From: Chitinophaga chungangae
GTDB lineage: Bacteria; Bacteroidota; Bacteroidia; Chitinophagales; Chitinophagaceae
Assembly: GCF_017742215.1 (NCBI RefSeq)
Contig: NZ_JAGHKP010000001.1
Coordinates: 1,364,001 to 1,428,000, forward strand
Direction: 5' to 3'
Length of the DNA stretch: 64,000 bases
The position numbers and the translations under genes are program-made. The notes below the pieces were generated by a model that saw only the letters and a list, made by a program, of their open reading frames with translations, did no database searches and was not told where the DNA came from. This document shows positions 19,588 through 29,098 of this stretch, one piece after another. Positions within the stretch are counted from its first letter, which is position 1, and every line of letters starts with the position of its first letter.

Positions 19588-19981
19588 CATCGTTTTATTG
19601 TCGCTTTTGCCGCGGAAATCTTTTCCGGCGCGGGCGGTTATTTGCTCCTGAAATAAGCGTCATTTATACAGTTAACCAATTGCAGCCGGCCTGTTTCCGG
19701 GGATGGCGCATTTGTTTGTATGTCGCATTAATCGTTTGATACCCAATTTCTTCCGGCCTTCCGTGCTACAAATGATACCCATCAAATTAACATTCCGCCG
19801 GGGGTGGGCAACATTCGCGCCCGCTAATTTAAACAAGGCAGTCACCTCCCTCTCCAACGCCCTTTTTATTTTAGCCAGACGATTACAGTGAACAGGTCCA
19901 CTTATGAAATAATCACCAAAAAACTAAACGAACAACCAAACTAAAACGCTCAATTCCCAATCCACAAAACTCATTGCACGT
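19588..19981 (+). other. 394-bp intergenic region carrying the susC promoter and leader
   Basis: No convincing gene: the short frames in both directions lack family features. It must hold the HTCS-controlled promoter of PUL 1. A near-consensus -7 box is at 19867-19874. The last ~65 bases before the susC start are A/C-rich and nearly free of G, forming a long untranslated leader that shares AAACGAACA (19926-19934) with the leader of the second susC. Confidence 0.55.
19867..19874 (+). promoter_or_regulatory. Possible -7 box (TATTTTAG) of susC 1
   Basis: One mismatch to TAnnTTTG, 108 bp before the susC start. Activator-dependent sus promoters often have poor core elements, so this is tentative. 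Confidence 0.3.
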
Positions 19982-22900
19982 ATGAAAAAAAACAGCATTA
20001 CAGTACGGTCGTGCCTGGCATTATGGGCCATGATCTGCATCTGGCTGCTTGCCTTACCGGCGCATGCACAAAACACACAGCCGGCCGGGCAAACCGCTCC
20101 CCGCAAGATCACGGGCACGGTTACAGACGCTGAGACCGGCAGGCCCGTTCCGGGAGCTACCGTGACGGTAAGAGGTACCACCAATGCGGTAGTGACCGAC
20201 AGCGAAGGCCGCTTCAGCATCAATGCCTCCACCGGCCAGGTGATCGGTATCTCCTTTATCGGGCTGGCCACGAGGGAGCTGCGTGTAGGCGCCTCTTCCA
20301 ACGTGATGAATACCACCCTCGAAACAGACCAGCGCCTCCTGAAAGATGTGGTGGTGGTAGGGTACGGCACCATGAAAAAAACGGACCAGAGCAGCGCGCA
20401 GGTGTCCATTTCTTCCGAAGACATCAATAAGACCATCAACACCACCATGGACCAGGCGCTGCAGGGCAGGGCCGCGGGCGTGTACGTAACGCAGAACACC
20501 GGTCAGCCCGGCGGCGGCGTTTCCGTTGTGATCCGCGGGGTGAATACCCTGAGCGGCACCAACGAACCGCTGTACGTGATAGACGGCGTCCAGATGCAGC
20601 CCGCCACGGTAAGTTATGGCAACACCAGCTCCGTGAACCCGCTGGCCGGCATCAACCCCGCCGATATCGAAAGCATCGAAGTATTGCAGGGGCCTTCGGC
20701 AACGGCGGTGTATGGCTCCCGCGCTACCAACGGCGTAGTGCTGGTGACCACCAAACGGGGCAAAGCCGGCGCATTCAAAGTAAGCTACAACTACCTCTAT
20801 TCCCTGCAGGACAAACCGGATGCTTTGCCCGTTATGAACCTGCAGCAGTTCGCCATCATGAACAACGAAATAGCGCGCCTGCTCGGCCGTACGCCTACCG
20901 CTGAATTCGCCAATCCTTCCGTGTTGGGTGAGGGTACGCAATGGCAGAAAGAACTGTTCCAGACCGCGCCGCTGCAAAAACACCAGGTAACCGTAAGCGG
21001 CGGGCAGAACAATACCACTTATTATATGTCCGGCGAATATTTCGACCAGGAAGGCGTGGCGATCGGCTCCAACTTCAACCGTTATTCGTTCCGCCTGAAC
21101 CTGGACAACCAGGCGTTTAAATGGCTGAAACTGAGTACTTCGCTCAACTTCTACCAGACGAAAGAAAAACTCGCTTCCACCAGTGAAGACGTGATCCGCA
21201 ACGCCATCAACCTCGCGCCGAACATCGCAGTGAAAAATCCCGACGGCAGCTGGGGCGGCGCTACTGAAAACGAATACGGCAGCAACGCCAAGTTCGCCCC
21301 GCTGAACCCCGTGGCTATTGCCAGCCTGATAGACAACAACCTGAAAAAAACAGGCGGTTTGGGCGGCGTTACAGCGGAAGTGGGCATTATCAAAGGCCTG
21401 GTATTCCGCACCAGCTTCAACGGTAATTTTGAATACGCGGACGGCAGCAAGTTCACCCCCACCTACCGGCTCGGGTACAACGCCAATGAAAAAGCAAGCC
21501 TGAGCGTGGCCAATAACCGCAATTTTTACTGGAACCTGAACGAACTGCTGCAATACAATACCACGATCAAAAAACACAGCATCGGCGTAATGGCCAGCCA
21601 TGAAGCGCAGGCCTGGAATTCACAGGGCTTCAGCGCCACCCGCACCGGTTTTGCCAGCAACGAGATCCCCAGCATCAACCTGGGCGATGCACTGGGCCAG
21701 ACCACCGGCAGCTTCAAAAATTCCGGCGCGCTGGAATCCTGGCTGGGCCGTGTGAACTATACGTACGACAACAAATATATCGTGCAGCTGTCTGGCCGCG
21801 CGGATGGTTCGTCCAACTTCGGGGCAGAGAACAAATGGGGGTATTTCCCTTCCGCATCCGTTGCATGGCGCATGAGCGAAGAACCTTTCATGCGCGGGCT
21901 TGCGTTTATCAGTGACTTAAAGATACGCGCCGAATTCGGCCTGACGGGGAATAACGGCAGCGGCGGTGCTCAATACTCCGCCCTCAACTCAGTGACCACA
22001 CCCTGGGGCGCGGGATTCCGCACCGGCCAGTACGGCAACGCGGGCCTCAAATGGGAATCCACGCAAACCAAAAACATCGGCCTCAACCTGAGCCTCTTCA
22101 AAAACAGGATACAGATAGAAGGCGACTATTACATCCGTATGACGGACAATCTGCTGATGCCGAACCCGCTGCCAGCCTACATGGGCACCGCCGGCGAAGG
22201 CGCCATCAACCCGCCGATCGTGAACATCGGCGCGCTGGAGAACAAAGGCTTCGGCATCACTGTCAATACGGTGAATATCGATAACAGGAGCGGTCTCACC
22301 TGGCGCACGAACTTCAACATATCTTCTTTCAAAACAAAGATCACCAAGTTCTATTCAGACGCCGCTTTCCTTCCCCGCACCGCCTGGTATATGGACAATT
22401 TCGCGAGCCGCTCCATGATCGGTCAGGCGCCGTGGATGTTCTGGGGCTATATCATGGACGGCATTTTCCAGTCTGAAGAAGAGATACAGAACAGCGCCAT
22501 ACCCGAACAGTCACCGGGCAACCCGCTGCCTATTTCACGCGATGGCGGCGTTTGGGTGGGAGACATCAAATACCGCGACCTGAATGGCGACGGCGTCATC
22601 GACTCCAGGGACCAGACCTTCCTCGGCAATCCATGGCCCAAGCTCACTTTCGGGCTTACAAATACTTTTTCGTACAAGGGCTTCGACCTCAGCATCCTGC
22701 TCACCGGCGCGCAGGGCAACGACATCTATAACTATCTGAGCTTTACCAACACCAATCCGAACAACATCAACCTCGGCCGTAATCTTCTCGTCGAAGCATT
22801 CGACTATGCCCGCATCAAATCAGGCGGAGGGAAAGACGTACTCGAAAACCCCGGTACTTCCGTACCGCGCATCACCGGCAGCGACGTGAACGGCAATGGC

Positions 22901-23194
22901 AACCGCTTTACCGACCGTTTCGTGGAAGATGGCTCTTATATCCGCATCAAAAACGTACAGCTGGGATACAACCTCCCCAGTTCATTGCTTCGCGGGCAGA
23001 ACGTGCTTAAAGCCGTACGCCTCAGTATCGGTGCGCAGAACCTTCACACCTTCACCAAATACAAAGGATTTGATCCCGAAGTGGGCGCTTATCTCGGCAA
23101 GGAAGTGCAACTGAACAGCCAGCTGATCGCGGTGGACGCAGGCCGCTACCCGCTCACCAGGATGTATTCCGCCAGCATCGGCGTTGATTTTTAA
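19982..23194 (+). CDS. SusC/RagA-type TonB-dependent outer-membrane receptor (PUL 1)
   Basis: 1070 aa. Signal peptide to about residue 29 (ALPAHAQ), then a carboxypeptidase-like regulatory domain (~38-113; ITGTVTDAETGRPVPGATV), the VVVVGYGTMKKTDQ segment near 123, a plug domain (~130-245) with the SusC signature VIRGVNTLSGTNEPLYVIDG, and a large 22-stranded barrel. It lacks an N-terminal STN domain, so it is a plain nutrient receptor rather than a transcription-signalling one. It would import oligosaccharides captured by the SusD encoded 18 bp downstream, energised by TonB. Confidence 0.96.
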   Translation: MKKNSITVRSCLALWAMICIWLLALPAHAQNTQPAGQTAPRKITGTVTDAETGRPVPGATVTVRGTTNAVVTDSEGRFSINASTGQVIGISFIGLATRELRVGASSNVMNTTLETDQRLLKDVVVVGYGTMKKTDQSSAQVSISSEDINKTINTTMDQALQGRAAGVYVTQNTGQPGGGVSVVIRGVNTLSGTNEPLYVIDGVQMQPATVSYGNTSSVNPLAGINPADIESIEVLQGPSATAVYGSRATNGVVLVTTKRGKAGAFKVSYNYLYSLQDKPDALPVMNLQQFAIMNNEIARLLGRTPTAEFANPSVLGEGTQWQKELFQTAPLQKHQVTVSGGQNNTTYYMSGEYFDQEGVAIGSNFNRYSFRLNLDNQAFKWLKLSTSLNFYQTKEKLASTSEDVIRNAINLAPNIAVKNPDGSWGGATENEYGSNAKFAPLNPVAIASLIDNNLKKTGGLGGVTAEVGIIKGLVFRTSFNGNFEYADGSKFTPTYRLGYNANEKASLSVANNRNFYWNLNELLQYNTTIKKHSIGVMASHEAQAWNSQGFSATRTGFASNEIPSINLGDALGQTTGSFKNSGALESWLGRVNYTYDNKYIVQLSGRADGSSNFGAENKWGYFPSASVAWRMSEEPFMRGLAFISDLKIRAEFGLTGNNGSGGAQYSALNSVTTPWGAGFRTGQYGNAGLKWESTQTKNIGLNLSLFKNRIQIEGDYYIRMTDNLLMPNPLPAYMGTAGEGAINPPIVNIGALENKGFGITVNTVNIDNRSGLTWRTNFNISSFKTKITKFYSDAAFLPRTAWYMDNFASRSMIGQAPWMFWGYIMDGIFQSEEEIQNSAIPEQSPGNPLPISRDGGVWVGDIKYRDLNGDGVIDSRDQTFLGNPWPKLTFGLTNTFSYKGFDLSILLTGAQGNDIYNYLSFTNTNPNNINLGRNLLVEAFDYARIKSGGGKDVLENPGTSVPRITGSDVNGNGNRFTDRFVEDGSYIRIKNVQLGYNLPSSLLRGQNVLKAVRLSIGAQNLHTFTKYKGFDPEVGAYLGKEVQLNSQLIAVDAGRYPLTRMYSASIGVDF

Positions 23195-23212
23195 AGCATA
23201 AACCGTTACAAC

Positions 23213-24856
23213 ATGAACAAGTTCCATCATTCAAAAATATTCCTCCTGTTGCTCTGGTGCAGCGTGCTCGCCGGTTGCAGCAAAGACTTCCTCAACCGCC
23301 CGCCTGAAGACGCGATCGTGGACGCCAACTTTTACCAGACGCCCGAACAGGTGTTGGCCGGCACCGCGCCGTTGTACAACATCGTATGGTTTGCCTACAA
23401 CGACAAATCATCCCACGGCATCGGCGACGGCAGGGGCGGGGCGCTCATGTCCGGTTCCTACCAGGTGGAAAATATCCGTATGCAGACTACCGACGTCACC
23501 GGTGAAGTATACACCTCCTGGACATCCTTTTTTAATGTGATCGCACAGTCCAATATGGCGATCAATAACATCACGAAATACACCGCTCCATCCGTTCCGG
23601 ATAATGTAAAACAGGCGGGTATTGCGGAAGGCCGTTTTATGCGTGCGGTGGCCTACAGCTATCTCGTGCAGAACTGGGGCCCTGTGCCGATCATCGTAGA
23701 CAATAACGTATTGCTCACGGATACTTCCATCACCCGGAACACCGTGGAGTCCATCTGGGAGTTCATCATCCGCGACCTGCAATTTGCCGTGGACAATCTT
23801 CCCGCATCGCCTGCTTTGCGCGGCCGCGTTACCAGCTGGAGCGCCAAAGGCATGCTGGCGAAAGCATACCTCACCCGCGCCGGCATTTCCGGAACGCTGA
23901 ACCAGGCCGACCTCACCGAAGCGAAAAAACATGCGCTGGACGTGATCGTGAACAGCGGTGCCAGGCTGATGACCAACTACGAGGATCTGTTCATCATGAA
24001 GAATAACAACAATTCAGAAAGCCTTTTTTCACTGCAATGGAAATATGACGGCGACTGGGGCACGCAGAACAGCGTACAGGCCTTCCTGGCATATGGCTCT
24101 GAGATCACCGGTTTTGGTGACGGCTGGGGCGGAGACCTCGGCGGTTCGCTGGATCAGCTGAAGCTCTATTCCACGCTGGACAAACGCCGCAAAGCCACCT
24201 TCATGTACCCGGGCGAACATTATTCCTATATACATCAGTCGGTAGACGATCCTGCCAATCCCGGCAAAAAGATCATACAGGAATTGCAGGTGCCCTGGAA
24301 CTGGGTGGGTACGGAACGTTACAATACCCGCGCATGGGTGAAAAAATATGTAGTGGGCAGGCCGGAAGACAATGAAGGCAAAGTAACCCAGCAACATACG
24401 GAAATCAACACCTATATGCTCCGCCTGGCGGATGTATACCTCGTGTATGCGGAAGCTGCGCTGGGAGCGGCAGCGTCTACAACAGACGCCACGGCGCTGA
24501 AATATTTCAACGAAGTGCGCAAACGCGCGGGCGTACCGGAAAAGGCCATCATCACCGCGGACGACATCTTCAACGAAAGAAGGTTGGAACTGGCGATGGA
24601 AGGGCAGATATGGTATGATATCGTGCGCATGCATTACCATTCTCCCGCGAAAGCCCTGGCGCTGATAGGGGCGCAGGACAGGGGTACTTACCGCATTGTG
24701 CCGAACGCGGAGAGGAATGCCACCAGCTGGACGGTCACGTCGGATGTACCGGCATTTTATGCTGTAACGGAGGCTAATTTTTACCTGCCATACCCGGCGG
24801 TGGAGCTGTCTGCCGCGCCGAACCTGCGCAAACCACCGGTGCCTTATGAATTCTAA
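23213..24856 (+). CDS. SusD/RagB-family surface lipoprotein (PUL 1)
   Basis: 547 aa with a clean lipobox, VLAGC, lipidated Cys at residue 22. The mature start SKDFLNRPPED and the TPR-rich body with FFNVIAQSNMAINN, RFMRAVAYSYLVQNWG and the C-terminal FNERRLELAMEGQIWYD signature are those of SusD/RagB proteins. SusD caps its SusC partner and binds the incoming glycan at the cell surface. It lies 18 bp after susC and 17 bp before the binding-protein gene, in one operon. Confidence 0.96.
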   Translation: MNKFHHSKIFLLLLWCSVLAGCSKDFLNRPPEDAIVDANFYQTPEQVLAGTAPLYNIVWFAYNDKSSHGIGDGRGGALMSGSYQVENIRMQTTDVTGEVYTSWTSFFNVIAQSNMAINNITKYTAPSVPDNVKQAGIAEGRFMRAVAYSYLVQNWGPVPIIVDNNVLLTDTSITRNTVESIWEFIIRDLQFAVDNLPASPALRGRVTSWSAKGMLAKAYLTRAGISGTLNQADLTEAKKHALDVIVNSGARLMTNYEDLFIMKNNNNSESLFSLQWKYDGDWGTQNSVQAFLAYGSEITGFGDGWGGDLGGSLDQLKLYSTLDKRRKATFMYPGEHYSYIHQSVDDPANPGKKIIQELQVPWNWVGTERYNTRAWVKKYVVGRPEDNEGKVTQQHTEINTYMLRLADVYLVYAEAALGAAASTTDATALKYFNEVRKRAGVPEKAIITADDIFNERRLELAMEGQIWYDIVRMHYHSPAKALALIGAQDRGTYRIVPNAERNATSWTVTSDVPAFYAVTEANFYLPYPAVELSAAPNLRKPPVPYEF

Positions 24857-24873
24857 CGTCAAAAAAGATCGTC

Positions 24874-26097
24874 ATGAACAAACTGCAATCCATTATATGC
24901 ATCCTTATGCTGGGCCTGTTGTGGGCCTGCTCGAAAGATAACGGCCTGGGAGGCCCGCCGGTAGTGCGCGCCGTAACCCTGCTGGATTCCGCCAGCCAGG
25001 ACAGCGCTTTCACCCGCGCTCTTCCCGGCACGCTGATACTGATCACCGGCGACAACCTCGGCGGTGTTACCGACGTGTCGTTCAACGGCATGAGCGCTTA
25101 TTTTAATACCGCATACAACACCAATACCCACCTTATCATTACCATCCCGGAAGAGGCGCCCACGGAGGCTACCGACCCGGATGTGCCGAACAACATCCAC
25201 ATCAGGACCACGCATGGCGAAACCTCTTATTCCTTCGTGGTGGATATTCCGCCGCCTACCATCTTCGCCATTTCCAACGAAAACGCGATGCCGGGCGATT
25301 CGCTCATCATTTACGGTTCCGCGTTGTGGCTGATCGAAAAGATACAGTTCCCGGGCGGCCGTGAAGTGACCGCATTGAACGGCAACCCGGAAGGTACGCG
25401 CGTGGGGCTTCTCATGCCCAATCTCGGCACCGATACGGGCCGCATCCGCATCATTGCCAAATACGGCAGCACGATGTCTGACGGGCCGCTGAACGACCAC
25501 CAGAGCGGCGATGTGATCAGCAATCTTACCAACGACGGCGAAACGGGCGAGCTGCCGCGTTTCAACTGGGCATGGTGGGGCGCGGAACGCAAGAACGACG
25601 CCACATTGTTTCCCGGCACGCGCGGTCAGTACCTGCACTGCATTTTCGGCGGCGTGGGCGCAAACGACCCGGCATGGTGGAACGGTGGGCGTTCCGGCAA
25701 CTTCAACGAAGTGCCTATGTTCACGAACGCGATCATGACGCAACAGGCGTCCGACTATGCGCTCAAGTTCGAGGTAAATACCCGCGAGCCATGGACCACG
25801 GCCATTTGCGTGCTGCGTTTCGGTGAAACGTATGCTTATCGTTTCATGCCGTTCACCAATGCGCCAGGGCAATCGTTCCATACCGAAAACACATGGACGA
25901 CCGTTACCGTTCCGCTGAGCGAGTTCAAAACGGCGGCAGACGGCATTGAAGGCACCGGCGCGGGGGCCAGCTCCATGAGCCAGCTGCTGAAAGCCGGAGG
26001 CGTTGTGCCATTCGGCTTCCGCATTATTTCGGAAGCGCAGCCCATCGAGGTGTTCAGCGCTGCGTTCGATAATTTCAGGATCATAAAGATTAAGTAA
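24874..26097 (+). CDS. IPT/TIG-containing surface glycan-binding lipoprotein
   Basis: 407 aa lipoprotein (lipobox LLWAC, Cys at 19). One or two IPT/TIG-like immunoglobulin folds occupy ~30-220 (GTLILITGDNLGGVTDVSFNG; NAMPGDSLIIYGSAL), followed by a C-terminal beta-sandwich (~230-407) rich in exposed Trp (FNWAWWGAE, DPAWWNGGR), as in the C-terminal binding domain of Bacteroides SGBP-B proteins. Its position after susD is typical for such proteins, which hold polysaccharide at the cell surface. No catalytic residues are expected. The next gene starts two bases after its stop. Confidence 0.85.
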   Translation: MNKLQSIICILMLGLLWACSKDNGLGGPPVVRAVTLLDSASQDSAFTRALPGTLILITGDNLGGVTDVSFNGMSAYFNTAYNTNTHLIITIPEEAPTEATDPDVPNNIHIRTTHGETSYSFVVDIPPPTIFAISNENAMPGDSLIIYGSALWLIEKIQFPGGREVTALNGNPEGTRVGLLMPNLGTDTGRIRIIAKYGSTMSDGPLNDHQSGDVISNLTNDGETGELPRFNWAWWGAERKNDATLFPGTRGQYLHCIFGGVGANDPAWWNGGRSGNFNEVPMFTNAIMTQQASDYALKFEVNTREPWTTAICVLRFGETYAYRFMPFTNAPGQSFHTENTWTTVTVPLSEFKTAADGIEGTGAGASSMSQLLKAGGVVPFGFRIISEAQPIEVFSAAFDNFRIIKIK

Positions 26098-26099
26098 TA

Positions 26100-27848
26100 A
26101 TGAAAATTGCAAGAGGGATCTGGTTGCTTGGCCTGGTATGCACAACCGCGGGAGCATGTAACAAAAAGAACGGCGGCGGAGGATACAACAACGGGGGAGA
26201 ACAGCGGGAGGATACGAGCGGAACAGTGATCGTAACTCCCGCCGACCCCAACACCGCGGGCACGATCGGTTTTTTTATGGACGGATGGATGCAAAGGAAG
26301 TTCACGGCGCCGGCTTTTACGGAAAAAGCGCCGCCTTCCGCTGCGGCGTACACGGTAACGGTAGACGCGTCTACCGTGCTCACCAAAATCTCTCCCGCAC
26401 TGTTTGGCAACAACACCAACATCTGGATGACGCAAATGACCAACCAGCCGAAGCTGATCACGCATCTTTCAAACCTGAATCCCGGCATTCTCCGTTTCCC
26501 CGGCGGCAATAACAGCAGCGTGTATTTTTGGAATTCCGCGGGCTGGCCGCCGGCCGATGCGCCTCCCAAACTGCAGGATGCCAACGGCGCCGAGATCGAC
26601 GCGGGGTACTGGTTCGGCGGCAATACGGCTGAGTGGACGATGAGCGTGGACAATTATTACCGCGTGCTGCAGCAAACCGGTACCGAAGGCATCATTACTG
26701 TTAATTACGGTTATGCGCGCTACGGCACCGGCGCCGATCCTGTGGCGGCGGCCGCGCACCTGGCGGCGGACTGGGTGAGGGCAGACAAAGGGCGCACGCG
26801 TTACTGGGAAGTGGGCAACGAAAGCAACGGCACGTGGCAGGCGGGTTACCGCATCGACCAGTCGAAGAACAAGGATGGTCAGCCGCAGATCGTTACCGGC
26901 GAACTTTACGGCAAACATTTCAAAGTATTCGCGGATTCCATGCGGAAAGCCGCCGCTGAGAACGGCAAGCCCATCTTCATCGGCGTGCAGCTGCTCGAGC
27001 ACGAACCGGCCAACTGGGCCACGCCCACGGACCGGGAGTGGAACAACGGTGTGTTGAAACAGGCGGGCACGGCGGCGGATTATTACATCATCCATAGTTA
27101 TTATACAGCGTACAACACGAATTCCAACCCGCCGGAAGTGCTTGCTTCCGCGGAAGCCGTTACCAAAGCCATGGCCGACCATGTAACCGCTGCGATCGCG
27201 CGGGCGGGCGTGCCCGTAAAGCCACTGGCGCTGACCGAATGGAATATTTTCGCCGTCGGTTCGCAACAAATGGTATCGCAGGTGGCGGGCATGCACGCGG
27301 TGCTGGTGATCGGCGAGCTGATGCGCAACCGCTACGGGCTGGCCTGCCGCTGGGACCTGGCCAACGCCTGGGACAACGGCAACGACCACGGTCTTTTCAG
27401 CCAGGGCGAGCCCGCATCCGGCGAACAGAAGTGGGACCCGCGGCCGGCATTTTATTATCTCTATTATTTCAGGCAATTCGTCGGCGACCGTTTCATCAAC
27501 GCGGAAGTATCCGGCGCGAACAGCGGCATCAACGCCTATGCGTCCACCTTCAGCTCCGGCGAAGCCGGCGTAACGCTGGTGAATAAATCCAGCTCCGCGC
27601 GCGACGTGCAACTGGCGTTCAAAAATTTCAAACCAGGCGGCCGTTATTACTGGTACGTGCTCACCGGCGGCGATGGCGTAAGCAGCTTCTCACGAAAAGT
27701 ATTCATCAACGGCTCCGGCCCTTCGGGCATCGCGGGCGGCCCGGCGGATTACGCCACCCTGAAGGCTTTCAGCGCAACGGCCGCGCAGGGCGTGAAGGTG
27801 AGCCTCCCCCCGATGTCTGTAGTATGCATGGTGGTGGAGCCGGATTAA
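26100..27848 (+). CDS. Lipoprotein glycoside hydrolase, clan GH-A-like, family not assigned
   Basis: 582 aa. Lipobox TAGAC gives a lipidated Cys at 20, then a Gly/Asn-rich linker (~24-40) that would hold the enzyme off the membrane. From ~85 a (beta/alpha)8 fold is suggested by ISPALFGNNTNIW and LRFPGGNNSS (131-140). YWEVGNES places a probable acid/base at E241, and LALTEWNIF places a probable nucleophile at E380, about 139 residues apart as in clan GH-A enzymes. A C-terminal beta-sandwich (~480-582) follows. The pattern recalls GH44/GH51-type endo-enzymes or arabinofuranosidases, but I cannot fix the family. As the only hydrolase in this operon, it is presumably the surface enzyme that makes the first cut. 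Confidence 0.75.
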   Translation: MKIARGIWLLGLVCTTAGACNKKNGGGGYNNGGEQREDTSGTVIVTPADPNTAGTIGFFMDGWMQRKFTAPAFTEKAPPSAAAYTVTVDASTVLTKISPALFGNNTNIWMTQMTNQPKLITHLSNLNPGILRFPGGNNSSVYFWNSAGWPPADAPPKLQDANGAEIDAGYWFGGNTAEWTMSVDNYYRVLQQTGTEGIITVNYGYARYGTGADPVAAAAHLAADWVRADKGRTRYWEVGNESNGTWQAGYRIDQSKNKDGQPQIVTGELYGKHFKVFADSMRKAAAENGKPIFIGVQLLEHEPANWATPTDREWNNGVLKQAGTAADYYIIHSYYTAYNTNSNPPEVLASAEAVTKAMADHVTAAIARAGVPVKPLALTEWNIFAVGSQQMVSQVAGMHAVLVIGELMRNRYGLACRWDLANAWDNGNDHGLFSQGEPASGEQKWDPRPAFYYLYYFRQFVGDRFINAEVSGANSGINAYASTFSSGEAGVTLVNKSSSARDVQLAFKNFKPGGRYYWYVLTGGDGVSSFSRKVFINGSGPSGIAGGPADYATLKAFSATAAQGVKVSLPPMSVVCMVVEPD

Positions 27849-27880
27849 AAAAGATGGTTGAATAGCTTAGAATCGATAAC

Positions 27881-27915
27881 GCCCCTGTCCCGGTTTTCCG
27901 GGACGGGGCTTTTTT
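27881..27915 (+). terminator. Intrinsic terminator closing PUL 1
   Basis: Strong GC hairpin (27881-27893 with 27898-27909, one bulge, TTTT loop) followed by six Ts, 33 bp after the glycosidase stop. Confidence 0.88.
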
Positions 27916-28029
27916 ATGCCTGCCGGTGTGCATGAAAGCCGCTGCGCGGGTGGATTGGGCCAACTTGCCCCGGCTGTTCCCCAAATCAGCGGAAATCAAT
28001 AAATTGGAATACATCAATTTTCCCGCGTC

Positions 28030-29070
28030 ATGCTCAACCGAAGGACCCACATCAAGCTGCGGCAGCTGGCCCTGATCGTGGTCAGCTGGCTGTTTATCGG
28101 TATCCTGATCGCCCTGTACGATCACCTGGTGCTGCATACCACCAATTCCGCCGGGCCTGCCGCGGGGTATTCGTTCACGAAATCGCTGGTGGTGAATATG
28201 ATTGCCGGGCTGATCGGCGCGCTGCTGGGCGGCAGCCTGATCGTATTTTATGTGAACGATAAATTCCAGGATAAACCTTACGGCTACACGATATTGGCCG
28301 TTACGCTCAGTTTTGTGGGCGTAGTGCTGATCGTGACGGTGGTGCTGGGCGTCGTGGCTAACCCGGACAAGGCGCGGATGCTGAAGAACGGGCTGGTGTG
28401 GGCCGTGGTGGTGGCCGTTACCCAGCTGCTGATGCAGATCAACAGCAAGTTCGGGCCGGGCGTGTTCTGGAACATCATCCGCGGGCGGTACAACACGCCG
28501 CGGGAAGAGCGCCGCATCTTTATGTTCCTCGATCTCAATTCTTCCACCACCATCGCCGAAAAACTGGGCGATAAAAAATATCACGCGTTCCTGAAAGACC
28601 TGTTCACCGATATCACCAATCCCATCCTGGACAGCCGCGGCGAAATTTACCAATACGTAGGCGACGAAGTGATCGTGGCGTGGAAGTACGAAGAAGGCGT
28701 GGCGAACAGCAAATGCATCCAGTGTTTTTTCGACATCAAACTGCACCTCGAAAGGCTGAAAAGTAAGTACCTCGGGCGTTACGGCGTGATGCCGGTGTTC
28801 AAGGCCGGTATTCATTCCGGGAAAGTGGTGGCAGGCGAAGTGGGCATCATAAAAAGAGATATCACCTATTCCGGCGACGTGCTCAACACCACGTCTCGCA
28901 TACAAGGCCTGTGCAAGGAATACAATGCCGAAGTGATCGCTTCCGGCGATCTGATGGCGGAACTGCGGCTGAACGGGCATTTCGAGGCGAAGGCTTTGGG
29001 CAGCATCAAGCTGCGGGGAAAGGAAAAAGAAATGGCGCTGGTGGCGCTGCGGCCTTCTGCCGTAGCCTGA
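28030..29070 (+). CDS. Membrane-anchored class III adenylate/guanylate cyclase
   Basis: 346 aa. Four hydrophobic segments (~12-32, 50-74, 85-110, 119-137) form a membrane anchor, followed directly by a class III catalytic domain (~160-340). Metal-binding aspartates are D168 (MFLDLNSST) and D212 (YVGDEVIVAW). K258 (FKAGIHSG) and D277 (RDITYSGD) fit the adenine-specifying pair, and N286/R290 (VLNTTSRI) the transition-state residues. All catalytic positions appear present, so the protein should make cAMP. No cAMP receptor is certain nearby; the Crp/Fnr-type gene 28 bp downstream is suggestive but lacks proof of cAMP binding. Confidence 0.88.
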   Translation: MLNRRTHIKLRQLALIVVSWLFIGILIALYDHLVLHTTNSAGPAAGYSFTKSLVVNMIAGLIGALLGGSLIVFYVNDKFQDKPYGYTILAVTLSFVGVVLIVTVVLGVVANPDKARMLKNGLVWAVVVAVTQLLMQINSKFGPGVFWNIIRGRYNTPREERRIFMFLDLNSSTTIAEKLGDKKYHAFLKDLFTDITNPILDSRGEIYQYVGDEVIVAWKYEEGVANSKCIQCFFDIKLHLERLKSKYLGRYGVMPVFKAGIHSGKVVAGEVGIIKRDITYSGDVLNTTSRIQGLCKEYNAEVIASGDLMAELRLNGHFEAKALGSIKLRGKEKEMALVALRPSAVA

Positions 29071-29098
29071 TTGCCGGGGATTCTTTAATTTCGGGTCT

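Noticed and set aside
19672..19891. Short frames of about 60 codons on both strands between the HTCS and susC genes
   Set aside because: No signal, motif or codon-use support; the region is better explained as promoter and leader.
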